Positions 8,980 through 16,553 of a stretch of 64,000 nucleotides of DNA are shown in pieces. Source of the stretch: Chitinophagaceae bacterium (GTDB lineage Bacteria > Bacteroidota > Bacteroidia > Chitinophagales > Chitinophagaceae). The DNA lies in NCBI GenBank assembly GCA_026415715.1, contig JAOAGO010000008.1, positions 9,895 through 73,894 of the forward strand, in the 5' to 3' direction. Position 1 is the stretch's first letter. Every line of letters begins with the position of its first letter. The position numbers and the translations under genes were made by a program. The notes beneath the pieces are model-generated. The model saw only the letters and a program-made list of their open reading frames with translations. It searched no databases and was not told the origin of the DNA.

Positions 8980-9372
8980 ATGTCATCTCCGATAAAATTT
9001 GCGAGGGAGCTTCGCCAACAAATGACGGAGGAAGAAAGCCTGCTTTGGGAATTGTTAAGGTCAAGAAAACTGAGCGACATGAAATTCAGGCGCCAGCATC
9101 CCATCATCATACGCACTGAAGGAGTAGATAAAGAATTTTATATCGCGGATTTTTACTGTGCAAAAAAACGGCTGGTTATCGAATTAGATGGACATCATCA
9201 TCGTTGGCATGAACAGAAAAAATATGATGAAGTGCGGGATGAACTGATCCGAAATAAAGGAATAAGAATTTTGAGAATTTCAAACGAAGAACTGAAAAAT
9301 ATATCTCAGGTTTTAAAAAAGATTCAGCATGCTTTGTTTGGGAAGAGCACTTTTCAAAAACGGGAATTGTGA
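8980..9372 (+). CDS. DUF559 endonuclease-like protein
   Basis: 130 aa. It matches the DUF559 family, small proteins with a PD-(D/E)XK fold related to Vsr-type very-short-patch nucleases. The candidate catalytic core is FYIADFYCAKKRLVIELDGHHH (residues 48-69), where an Asp, then Glu-Leu-Asp and a His run provide metal ligands. The N-terminal ARELRQQMTEEESLLWELLR and the FRRQHPI strand are family hallmarks. The biological role is not established. The gene is an isolated insertion between two housekeeping genes and is flanked by GC-rich inverted repeats, consistent with lateral spread. The start region is duplicated (CAATCATGTCAT at 8957 and 8975); only the second ATG opens the frame. Confidence 0.85.
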   Translation: MSSPIKFARELRQQMTEEESLLWELLRSRKLSDMKFRRQHPIIIRTEGVDKEFYIADFYCAKKRLVIELDGHHHRWHEQKKYDEVRDELIRNKGIRILRISNEELKNISQVLKKIQHALFGKSTFQKREL

Positions 9373-9378
9373 TTTTTC

Positions 9379-9476
9379 CTCACCCCCCGAACAAACATTT
9401 TTTAAATAACGAAATTCCGTTCCCCCCCTCTCCATTCGCCAGCGAATGGAGAGGGGGGCAGGGGGGTGAGGTGAAA
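9379..9476. repeat. GC-rich palindromic repeat unit after the DUF559 gene
   Basis: The unit begins with CCTCACCCCCC (9379-9389) and ends with its inverse GGGGGGTGAGG (9460-9470). Inside is a perfect 16-bp stem (9423-9438 with 9443-9458) with the 4-nt loop CCAG. The 3' end repeats the left copy before DUF559 exactly over 22 nt. It has the form of a REP-like or miniature mobile repeat. It ends just before the pcm leader. Confidence 0.75.
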
Positions 9477-9505
9477 CTTCTCTTCATCCATAATGACAAT
9501 CCCTG

Positions 9506-9513
9506 TAATTTTG
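9506..9513 (+). promoter_or_regulatory. -7 promoter element for pcm
   Basis: TAATTTTG matches TAnnTTTG and ends 21 nt before ATG 9535. It lies inside the reading frame that begins at 9493, which supports 9535 as the real start. Confidence 0.4.
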
Positions 9514-9534
9514 CTTCTTATTTTCTACCCGCTT

Positions 9535-10191
9535 ATGCGATCAACCGAAGATACCTATCGTCATCAGGGATTGCGGAAGAAACTGGTGCAGGACATTCAC
9601 AAAAAAGGAATTACGGATGAACGGGTGCTTGATGCGTTGCTGGCGGTGCCCCGCCATTTTTTTCTGGACTCTGCTTTTGATGAAATGGCATACGAAGACA
9701 GGGCTTTTCCCATAGGCGAGGGGCAAACCATATCGCAACCTTATACCGTAGCGTATCAGACCGAATTGTTGCAGGTGCAGCCCTTTATGAAAGTGCTGGA
9801 AATTGGCACCGGCAGCGGATATCAGGCCGTTATTCTGGCAGAGCTTGGCGCTTATGTTTATACCATTGAGCGGCAAAAAAAATTATTTGATGAATTAAAA
9901 AAATTTGAGTTCCTCAAAAAATATCCCACCATTAAAATATTTCATGGCGACGGGTATGAAGGACTTCCCGCCTATGCGCCATATGATCGCATCCTCATTA
10001 CGGCAGCCGCGCCGTTTGTACCTCCCCGCCTGGTGGAGCAACTCAAAACCGGCGGCATGCTGGTGTTACCGCTCGGTAAGGGGCAGGTGCAGCAAATGCG
10101 TCGCATCACCAAACTGGAAAACGGCGCCCTGCGCGAAGAAGTATTTGACCATTTTTCTTTTGTTCCCATGGTAGAGGGCAAAAAAAGCTGA
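9535..10191 (+). CDS. pcm: Protein-L-isoaspartate O-methyltransferase
   Basis: 218-aa SAM-dependent repair methyltransferase acting on isoaspartyl residues of aged proteins. Visible motifs are the family's N-terminal DTYRHQGLRKKLVQDI, the substrate loop IGEGQTISQPYTVA, SAM motif I LEIGTGSGYQAVILAELG, the acidic end of strand 2 (YTIER), and the post-motif LITAAAPFVP. Homologues begin close to the DTYRHxGLR segment, so ATG 9535 is preferred over ATG 9493, which would add a 14-residue hydrophobic stretch that falls in the repeat-derived leader. The gene stands alone. Confidence 0.92.
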   Translation: MRSTEDTYRHQGLRKKLVQDIHKKGITDERVLDALLAVPRHFFLDSAFDEMAYEDRAFPIGEGQTISQPYTVAYQTELLQVQPFMKVLEIGTGSGYQAVILAELGAYVYTIERQKKLFDELKKFEFLKKYPTIKIFHGDGYEGLPAYAPYDRILITAAAPFVPPRLVEQLKTGGMLVLPLGKGQVQQMRRITKLENGALREEVFDHFSFVPMVEGKKS

Positions 10192-10656
10192 TGACTCATC
10201 ACAATCTGTTCAACCGGATTTTTAATGTTTTGGGGCTCTCATCGTCCCGCCTGCGGCAGAGGGCCAGGCCCTTCAGGCGGGGCAGCCCTTCGGCGGAAGA
10301 ATGTCCATTCATCATTTTTAAAGAATTTTTAGAAAGTAAATCCTTATAAAAGAAAGTTGAATAAAAATTTTTCAGCAGTTACCTCCGCCATGAAATTAAC
10401 TAAACTAAAATTTAATCACATTAATAAAACTGCTTTATCTTTTTTTTATTCCTATAAAACTTACTTGTAATAAATAATACAATTTTAAAGTCAGTGCCCT
10501 GTCAACATTTTTCTGACCCTCACCACCGAATGCTTTTCTGTAAAATTTTTTGTCTTTCTTATTTTTCATCAATAAAAAAAGACGGCATTTCGGCCGTCTC
10601 GTTATTTATGTATATAAAAAGTAAGATTTTGATACCTGATAAAACGGAAGACAAAA
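10192..10656. other. 465-bp gene-free spacer with a GC-rich nested inverted repeat
   Basis: I find no convincing gene here. The 5' part holds an isolated GC-rich block: CCCGCCTG (10246-10253) pairs with CAGGCGGG (10274-10281), and inside it AGGGCC pairs with GGCCCT around a single A. This may be a REP-like element, a terminator for pcm, or both. The remainder (about 10310-10570) is AT-rich without features, and the 3' end carries the terminator of the minus-strand TonB-type gene. Confidence 0.6.
10569..10600 (-). terminator. Rho-independent terminator of the TonB-type outer membrane protein gene
   Basis: On the minus strand a 7-bp stem AGACGGC/GCCGTCT with a 6-nt loop is followed immediately by seven T. 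It lies about 57 nt after the stop of the 10657-13344 gene. Confidence 0.8.
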
Positions 10657-13344
10657 TCAACTTCCCATATTGTTTATCATTTCTCCTGCCGGATTATCCT
10701 GATTGCGCAGGTTTTTACGCTTAAACAGGTTGGGGTCGAATTTTCCGAAGCGCCAGTTGAAGTTGATGCGAACCAGTTGCGGGTCGCGCCGGCGGAAAAT
10801 ATTTTGAATAAAGAACGGCGACTCGGAATAAATATCCATGCGTCTCGTTCTGAAAATATCATTTATGTTCAGCGAAACGGAAGCCTGGCGGTTTTTCAGG
10901 AATTCAAAGCGAAAACCTAAATCCACAAAATAGTTAGCCCTCATAAAGCCCTGCGAAGCAATAGGCTGACCGAACATTCCGCCGCCACCGCCCGGACCGC
11001 CCCCTCCAAACATGCCGCCGCGTCCAAATCCGCCTCCGCCTCCTCCGCCACCGCTGCCGCCGGGAGGTAATATGCTACGCGACTGATATTCGCCGGAAAC
11101 CTGCATGGTAAGGTTCTTCGCCAGTTTGAAATTGTTATTCAGCTTTCCGAACCAACTGGTGATGGCCTCCTGGTCGGGCTGGCCGGGTACTCCGGTGTTC
11201 ACTTTTGAATTAAACAAATTCATATTGGTGGTCATATCCCACCATTTGTTTATTTTGGTTTTTAACGTCAGTTCCAGTCCGCCGATATAGCTGGAGGAAG
11301 CATTGATAAAAGTGTTGACAAGCAAAGTATCCGGAAATGTTTCCCTTACCTGAAAACGGGTAATTAAATCCTGTGTGTTTTTGTAGTACAAAGACACCAG
11401 CAGGTTATCCTTGTTTTTCTTGAAGGTTTTCTGGTAAGACAGTTCAAATGAATTGGTGAATTCAGGTTTCAGGCCCGGGTTTCCGCGACTGATATTTAAT
11501 GAATCGGAAAAGTCTGTATAAGGAAACAGCTGAAAGAAATTCGGACGATTAATTTTCCGGGTGTAGTTCAGTTGTAATTCCTGTTCGTTTTTCAGCTTCT
11601 GGGTCAGAAACACGCTGGGAAAAAGGCTGATGGGAAAATCAATGTTGAATGACTGATTTTTATCCGGCAGGCTGCCGTTGTAATCCGAACTTTCCACTCT
11701 TAAGCCTAACTGATATCCGAAATTTTTTATCTGATTGGTAAATGTGGTATATGCGGCATACACTCTGTCCGTACTCATAAAGTTGATGGAGAAATCGGGA
11801 TTATAGATCAGCGTACCGTTAGGGGTTATAAAGTAAAAATCATTAAGATTGGTAACGTTGCGGATGCTTCCGCGAATGCCCGCTTCCATTTTGGATTTTT
11901 CACCAAGGGGTTTGGTATAATCTACCTGAAACACGATGTTTTCATTTGAGCCTTTCCCTTGCTGTTGCTGGGAGTAAGATTTGAGAATATTCTTGGAAAC
12001 AAAATCCAGCGAATCGGTTTTGATGCGGTTGAAATTATTGCTTCGGGCAAAGTTGTAGGTAATATCGGCAGTCAGCTCGTGGCCGTTTTGCGGAAACAGG
12101 TGTTTAAAGCTTAGCATGGTGCCAAGGTTGCGGAATTGATTCCTGGATTCCGCATATCGGCCTGCAAGGGTTTCCGTTAAGGGATTTGTCATGAAATCGG
12201 TTTCCATGGTGCTGGTTGTATTCGGTCTGAACTGCCCTCTGGCGGCATTAGCCGAAAGAGATATAGTATTTCGGTTGTCAATAAAGTAGTCAAAACCCGC
12301 TCTTCCGAACATGAACGTGCCCTGGCCGATATTTTTATCACGCTGAAATAATTCGGTGGTCGGGTTTCCGAAAGTTGTTCTGTCGGTATTGCCCCAGCTT
12401 ATGGTTTTGCGTTGATTGACGTTTCCGCTCAGAAAGAAGTTCACCTTTTCCTGCCGAACGTTGATGTCGCCGCCTAATCCGACACGGGCACGGGAATCAA
12501 TGTTTGAGCGTACATTACCATTATAACCTACCTTTTTATTTTTTTTCAGCACAACATTAATAATGCCGGCCATACCGCCCGATGCGTCGTATTTAGCCGA
12601 TGGGTTTGTAATGATTTCCACATTTTCAATGATATCGGCAGGTATCTGATCCAACGTGAGGGTAGTGGGGCGGCCATCCACAAAAATCTGAGGCGAGTTA
12701 TTCCGCATGGTAATATTGCCGTCTATATCAACATTTAGGGAAGGAATATTGCGCATCACATCAACTGCCGTGCCGCCGGCCGATACTATATTTTTGTCTA
12801 CATTAAACACTTTTTTATCAATGGCCAGTCGTAAACCCGGATTGGAAGTTGATGTCACGGTTACATTTTCCAGCTCTTTTTCTTCAAATTCAATTTTGAT
12901 GTTGCCAAGGTCTTTATCCAGTGCGGCAAGCATTTCAGTAAAGTCGCCGTTCATTCCGCCCGGCTTAAAATCGAACGAAACTTTTTGTTCAAATGTTTTG
13001 AATCCGATAACGGTGATTCGTAAAGTAGACTGGCCGAATACGGGAATGCTGTCAAGCGAAAATTCTCCGTTGGCTTTCGTGAGCATACCGCTGATTACCA
13101 CTTCTTTTCTTTTTTTGGAAACGGAATCAAAACGGGATTGGAGTAATTGCACCGAAGCATATTCAATAGGCTTTCCTGATTTGGCTTCTACCACTTTTCC
13201 GTAAAACCGGCCTTTGAGCATCTGTCCCATACCGTTACGCCCGCCCGGGCCTTGCGCCCATGATGTTAGGGAAATCATTAAAGCGTAACAAGCAAATGCT
13301 GAAATGAAAAATCTGAAATTCACGGTATAAAAATTTTTGTACAA
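10657..13344 (-). CDS. TonB-dependent receptor-like outer membrane beta-barrel protein
   Basis: About 895 aa. Order: signal peptide ending near SWAQG; a carboxypeptidase-like regulatory domain (KGRFYGKVVEAKSGKPIEYA...ANGEFSLDSIP...ITVIGFK); a TonB plug (AVDVMRNIPSLNVD, IFVDGRPTTLTLDQIPADII, YDASGGMAGIINVVLKKN); then a large barrel of the OMP_b-brl_3 type with aromatic-rich strands and a YTRKINRPNF segment. A run of Gly, Met and Phe near residues 760-795 forms an exposed-looking loop. Such proteins import ligands or act in TonB-linked outer-membrane transport; the ligand is unknown, and no SusD partner is adjacent. The start is uncertain: TTG at 13344 or GTG at 13323, the latter giving a clean signal peptide MNFRFFISAFACYAL. 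Confidence 0.88.
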   Translation of the reverse strand: MYKNFYTVNFRFFISAFACYALMISLTSWAQGPGGRNGMGQMLKGRFYGKVVEAKSGKPIEYASVQLLQSRFDSVSKKRKEVVISGMLTKANGEFSLDSIPVFGQSTLRITVIGFKTFEQKVSFDFKPGGMNGDFTEMLAALDKDLGNIKIEFEEKELENVTVTSTSNPGLRLAIDKKVFNVDKNIVSAGGTAVDVMRNIPSLNVDIDGNITMRNNSPQIFVDGRPTTLTLDQIPADIIENVEIITNPSAKYDASGGMAGIINVVLKKNKKVGYNGNVRSNIDSRARVGLGGDINVRQEKVNFFLSGNVNQRKTISWGNTDRTTFGNPTTELFQRDKNIGQGTFMFGRAGFDYFIDNRNTISLSANAARGQFRPNTTSTMETDFMTNPLTETLAGRYAESRNQFRNLGTMLSFKHLFPQNGHELTADITYNFARSNNFNRIKTDSLDFVSKNILKSYSQQQQGKGSNENIVFQVDYTKPLGEKSKMEAGIRGSIRNVTNLNDFYFITPNGTLIYNPDFSINFMSTDRVYAAYTTFTNQIKNFGYQLGLRVESSDYNGSLPDKNQSFNIDFPISLFPSVFLTQKLKNEQELQLNYTRKINRPNFFQLFPYTDFSDSLNISRGNPGLKPEFTNSFELSYQKTFKKNKDNLLVSLYYKNTQDLITRFQVRETFPDTLLVNTFINASSSYIGGLELTLKTKINKWWDMTTNMNLFNSKVNTGVPGQPDQEAITSWFGKLNNNFKLAKNLTMQVSGEYQSRSILPPGGSGGGGGGGGFGRGGMFGGGGPGGGGGMFGQPIASQGFMRANYFVDLGFRFEFLKNRQASVSLNINDIFRTRRMDIYSESPFFIQNIFRRRDPQLVRINFNWRFGKFDPNLFKRKNLRNQDNPAGEMINNMGS

Positions 13345-13437
13345 TGTTTAGACGTTGATTTCCTCCTATCCTTGCACAGAAAAAAAATTATTTGAGTAAA
13401 CAAAAAATAATCCGGAATGTTTCGGACGAGAAAAAAA

Positions 13438-14046
13438 TTAATAGATTGTTAAAATGGTTATGATAACCTGAACAATACCGATTATAAATCCGATAACAGC
13501 CCCAAGGATTTCCACAAAGCGAAATTCCTTTGACATAATTTGAAGCAGAATAGCTTCTAATTTGTCGGAAGAAAAAGATGATACTTTCTGAATCACAATC
13601 TGTTCAAGATCCAGCTCCGAACGAAGTTGTGCAGCGAAATGTTTCATTACGGAAGGAAACAGCGATTCAATTTCGCTCATAAAAGAGCGTTTGATTCTGC
13701 CCATTGTGTTTTCGCCGATAAATAAGCTGAGAAAGGGCAGTTCCTCGGCTATCCGGTTTTGAAGAAAATCATCCACATGCCGTTCAATTATTGGCATTAT
13801 TTTGCGCAGATTATCCGGATTGCTGATTTTTTTTTCAATATCATCATACGACAGAAATTCGCTGCTCACCACTTTGCCGAGATGTTCCGCAAATTGTTTT
13901 TGTCGCTTGGGAAATATACCCTGAAAGGTAAGGCCCAGAATGTTTACGGGGTTTTTGGGATGAAATAACATTTTAATGGCTATCCAGTTGGTTAGCCATC
14001 CGATAATGGCAGAAATAAATGGAATAAAGATCAGCCAGAGGCTCAT
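13438..14046 (-). CDS. DUF445-family membrane protein
   Basis: 202 aa. The N-terminus carries a membrane segment with the family signature FISAIIGWLTNWIAIKMLFHP followed by LTFQGIFPKRQKQFAEHLGK. A long helical middle (residues about 60-165) leads to a C-terminal membrane segment (VIGFIIGIVQVIITILTI). Function is unknown; this is the short form of the family with one transmembrane segment at each end. The frame extends upstream to 14142 but would run through the tRNA-His gene, so ATG 14046 is chosen. It lies 16 nt downstream of the tRNA terminator on the same strand. Confidence 0.82.
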   Translation of the reverse strand: MSLWLIFIPFISAIIGWLTNWIAIKMLFHPKNPVNILGLTFQGIFPKRQKQFAEHLGKVVSSEFLSYDDIEKKISNPDNLRKIMPIIERHVDDFLQNRIAEELPFLSLFIGENTMGRIKRSFMSEIESLFPSVMKHFAAQLRSELDLEQIVIQKVSSFSSDKLEAILLQIMSKEFRFVEILGAVIGFIIGIVQVIITILTIY

Positions 14047-14061
14047 GAGAAAAATTATTAT

Positions 14062-14096
14062 AAATAAAAGAAACCCCGTCTCTTTCGGAAACGGGG
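14062..14096 (-). terminator. Rho-independent terminator after tRNA-His
   Basis: On the minus strand a 9-bp stem with a CGAAA loop (CCCCGT/ACGGGG at its base) is followed by TTTCTTTTATTT. It lies 5 nt beyond the tRNA 3' end and just before the DUF445 start, so the two are probably separate transcripts. Confidence 0.75.
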
Positions 14097-14100
14097 CTTG

Positions 14101-14175
14101 GGTGGCTGATGGGACTTGAACCCACGACCCCCAGATCCACAATCTGATGCTCTAACCGGCTGAGCTACAGCCACC
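14101..14175 (-). tRNA. tRNA-His (GTG anticodon)
   Basis: The minus strand folds as a complete tRNA: acceptor GTGGCTG/CAGCCAC preceded by the extra 5' G characteristic of tRNA-His and followed by discriminator C, D arm GCTC...GAGC, anticodon stem TCAGA/TCTGG around loop TTGTGGA (anticodon GTG), and T arm GTGGG-TTCAAGT-CCCAT. The 3' CCA is not encoded. The 75-nt length includes G-1. Confidence 0.95.
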
Positions 14176-14220
14176 GTATTTCTTTTGCAGCATCGGAAAG
14201 GCAATGCATGCAGGAGGGCG

Positions 14221-14251
14221 CAAAATTAGGAATAAAAATGAAACATTGAAA
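14221..14251 (-). promoter_or_regulatory. Promoter of tRNA-His
   Basis: On the minus strand TTTC, then 19 nt, then TAATTTTG. The -7 element is a full match to TAnnTTTG and the -33 element differs from TTTG at one base. The tRNA 5' end follows after about 45 nt. Confidence 0.55.
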
Positions 14252-14364
14252 ACGAAACAATAAATTGAGAAAAGGAATTACTTCATCCATAAATCAACAC
14301 CTTATTGGTTATCGCAAATACTTGTTAAATTCATTGAAATGAAAAGAAAAACAGGTTTTTGTTA

Positions 14365-14372
14365 TATTTTTG
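14365..14372 (+). promoter_or_regulatory. -7 element directly before the prc start
   Basis: TATTTTTG matches TAnnTTTG and is followed by exactly four bases and the ATG at 14377, the geometry expected of a leaderless transcript. Confidence 0.45.
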
Positions 14373-14376
14373 AACC

Positions 14377-16539
14377 ATGCAAAAAGTGATTAAATACATT
14401 TTTGATATGAAGAGATTGCCTTTTATACTGGTTCTGCTGCTTATCGGGATAATACTTACATTTAATTCTATGGGGAAAGGCTTCAGAAAAAATGAGCCTT
14501 CTTCCCGTTACGATCAGATACTTCGGTTAGTAGGCCGTATGCTTACGCAGTACCATTACAGTCCGCAAAAAATAGATGATGCTTTTTCCCGGAAAATTTT
14601 TCAGCGCTATTTAAATGAATTAGATCCTGAAAAAATTTATTTTCTGAAACAGGATATTGACACTTTAAAAAAATTTGAACTGCAACTGGATGATGAGGTG
14701 AGAGGAAATCAACCTGTTTCTTTTTTTCTGGAAGCCGGAAAAAAATTTGATTTCCGGGTTCAGGAAGCGGCTCAATTCACAAAAGAATTGCTGACAACCC
14801 CCTTTAATTTCAATGTAAACGAAGAAATAGAATTAGATGGTGAAAAACTGAATTTCCCGATTTCCAAAGCGGAGCAAAGGGAACGATTGCGAAAAAAAAT
14901 GAAATTTCTGACGTTGGAACGATATGCCGATTTGCTGGAGATGCGTGAAAAGAACAAAGGGGTGAAAGGTTTTGAGGTAAAGAGTGATCAGGACCTGGAA
15001 AAAGAAGCCAGAGAGCGGGTAAAAAAACTGATGGACCGCACTTTTGAACGTTACCGTTCCAAATTTACCAATGACGATAAATTTAATTTGTACGTTAATG
15101 CGGTAACAAATGCAATGGATCCGCATACGGAATATTTTCCTCCGGTAGATAAACGTTACTTTGACGAAGAAATGAGCGGCCGCTTTTACGGCATTGGCGC
15201 TTCCCTGCAATATGACGACGGGAACATCAAAATCGTCAGCGTTCTTACGGGAAGTCCGGCATGGAAATCGGGTGAAGTGCATGCCGGGGATATCATTCTG
15301 AAAGTAGGGCAGGGAAATGAAGAACCCGTGGATCTTACAGGTTATACGATTACGGATGCCGTAAAAATTATTCGCGGCGCCAAAGGCACCGAAGTACGCC
15401 TTACATTAAAAAAACAAGACGGCACCATAAAAGTTGTTTCGCTCATACGCGATGAAATTGTGCAGGATGAAACATTTGCGAGAAGCGCTATAGTTAAAAA
15501 CGGTACCTCAAAAATAGGCTACATCTATCTGCCCGAATTTTATGCCGATTTTGAACGGGCAAACGGAAACCGCAGCTATCTTGATGTAGCCCGTGAAATT
15601 ACCCGGTTAAAAGAAGAAAAAGTAGAGGGTATCATTATGGACCTTCGTAACAACGGCGGAGGCTCACTGTATGATGTTGTTCAGATGGCCGGGCTATTTA
15701 TTGAGGAAGGCCCGATCGTTCAGGTGAAAGACAAAGACAGCAAGCCCAGCGTCCTGCGGGATAAAGACCGCAATGTACTCTATAACGGGCCACTGGTCAT
15801 AATGGTTAATGAGTTCAGCGCTTCAGCTTCCGAAATTTTTGCCGCGGCCATGCAAGACTATAACCGCGGAGTTGTAATTGGAAGTTCATCCACCTATGGA
15901 AAAGGAACCGTGCAACGTAATCTCGGCCTTGATCCGAATAACGCTTTTTTTGTTTCCAACTCCGATTTGGGTACTATCAAGCTTACACTGCAGAAATTTT
16001 ACCGCATCAACGGACAATCCACGCAACTAAAAGGTGTAAGTCCCGATATTATCATACCGGATCAGCTGGAGTTTCAGAAAATCCGCGAAAAAGACAATAA
16101 AGATGCCCTGCCGTGGGATGAAATCGGAAAAACAACGTATTCCGTCTGGAATCCGGGATATGATATGAAAACGGTGGTCGAAATGAGCCGCCGAAGAATC
16201 CAAAACGACAATACATTCAGGCTGATAAAAGAAAGTACGGAATGGCTGGCAAAACAAAATGATAAAAAGTTTCCTCTGGAATTGAAAAAGTATCAGGAAG
16301 AACAAAAAGCCATCCGCAACACCCGTCAGCAGATAGAATCGTTGATTAAACTGAAAGACAGCCTGGATATTAACTTTCTGGCCGGTGATTTAAACCGATG
16401 GGCAAACGATAAAAACAAACAGGAACGATTCCAGATGTGGCTTAAACTGCTTCGTACGGATATTTATCTGGACCAGGCCGTTAAAGTGATGAACGATATT
16501 ATCAGTCTTCAGAATCTGGCTAAGGCCAGGAAAAAATAA
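14377..16539 (+). CDS. prc: Tail-specific (C-terminal processing) protease, peptidase family S41
   Basis: 720-aa periplasmic protease anchored by an N-terminal membrane segment (LPFILVLLLIGIILTF). It has the Prc-type N-terminal helical region (RYDQILRLVGRMLTQYHYSP, LDPEKIYFLKQDI), a PDZ domain near residues 265-355 (FYGIGASLQYDDGNIKIVSV, GSPAWKSGEVHAGDIILKVG), and the S41 catalytic core. The nucleophile Ser is in NEFSASASEIFA (near residue 486) and the general base Lys in STYGKGTVQ (near 509). A C-terminal helical domain follows, rich in Lys and Gln. Such proteases degrade or mature periplasmic and lipoprotein substrates. An alternative ATG lies at 14407. Confidence 0.92.
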   Translation: MQKVIKYIFDMKRLPFILVLLLIGIILTFNSMGKGFRKNEPSSRYDQILRLVGRMLTQYHYSPQKIDDAFSRKIFQRYLNELDPEKIYFLKQDIDTLKKFELQLDDEVRGNQPVSFFLEAGKKFDFRVQEAAQFTKELLTTPFNFNVNEEIELDGEKLNFPISKAEQRERLRKKMKFLTLERYADLLEMREKNKGVKGFEVKSDQDLEKEARERVKKLMDRTFERYRSKFTNDDKFNLYVNAVTNAMDPHTEYFPPVDKRYFDEEMSGRFYGIGASLQYDDGNIKIVSVLTGSPAWKSGEVHAGDIILKVGQGNEEPVDLTGYTITDAVKIIRGAKGTEVRLTLKKQDGTIKVVSLIRDEIVQDETFARSAIVKNGTSKIGYIYLPEFYADFERANGNRSYLDVAREITRLKEEKVEGIIMDLRNNGGGSLYDVVQMAGLFIEEGPIVQVKDKDSKPSVLRDKDRNVLYNGPLVIMVNEFSASASEIFAAAMQDYNRGVVIGSSSTYGKGTVQRNLGLDPNNAFFVSNSDLGTIKLTLQKFYRINGQSTQLKGVSPDIIIPDQLEFQKIREKDNKDALPWDEIGKTTYSVWNPGYDMKTVVEMSRRRIQNDNTFRLIKESTEWLAKQNDKKFPLELKKYQEEQKAIRNTRQQIESLIKLKDSLDINFLAGDLNRWANDKNKQERFQMWLKLLRTDIYLDQAVKVMNDIISLQNLAKARKK

Positions 16540-16553
16540 AATGCCGAAACTTT

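Noticed and set aside
9369-9620. 83-residue open frame overlapping DUF559 and pcm
   Set aside because: It is created by the GC-rich repeat and overlaps the pcm start; it has no recognisable domain.
10494-10724. Possible 76-residue gene in the pcm-TonB spacer
   Set aside because: It runs across the terminator of the minus-strand gene and into that gene's 3' end; no start context or family resemblance.
14047-14142. Upstream extension of the DUF445 protein
   Set aside because: The extension would be read through the tRNA-His gene and its terminator; the family's conserved N-terminus starts at ATG 14046.
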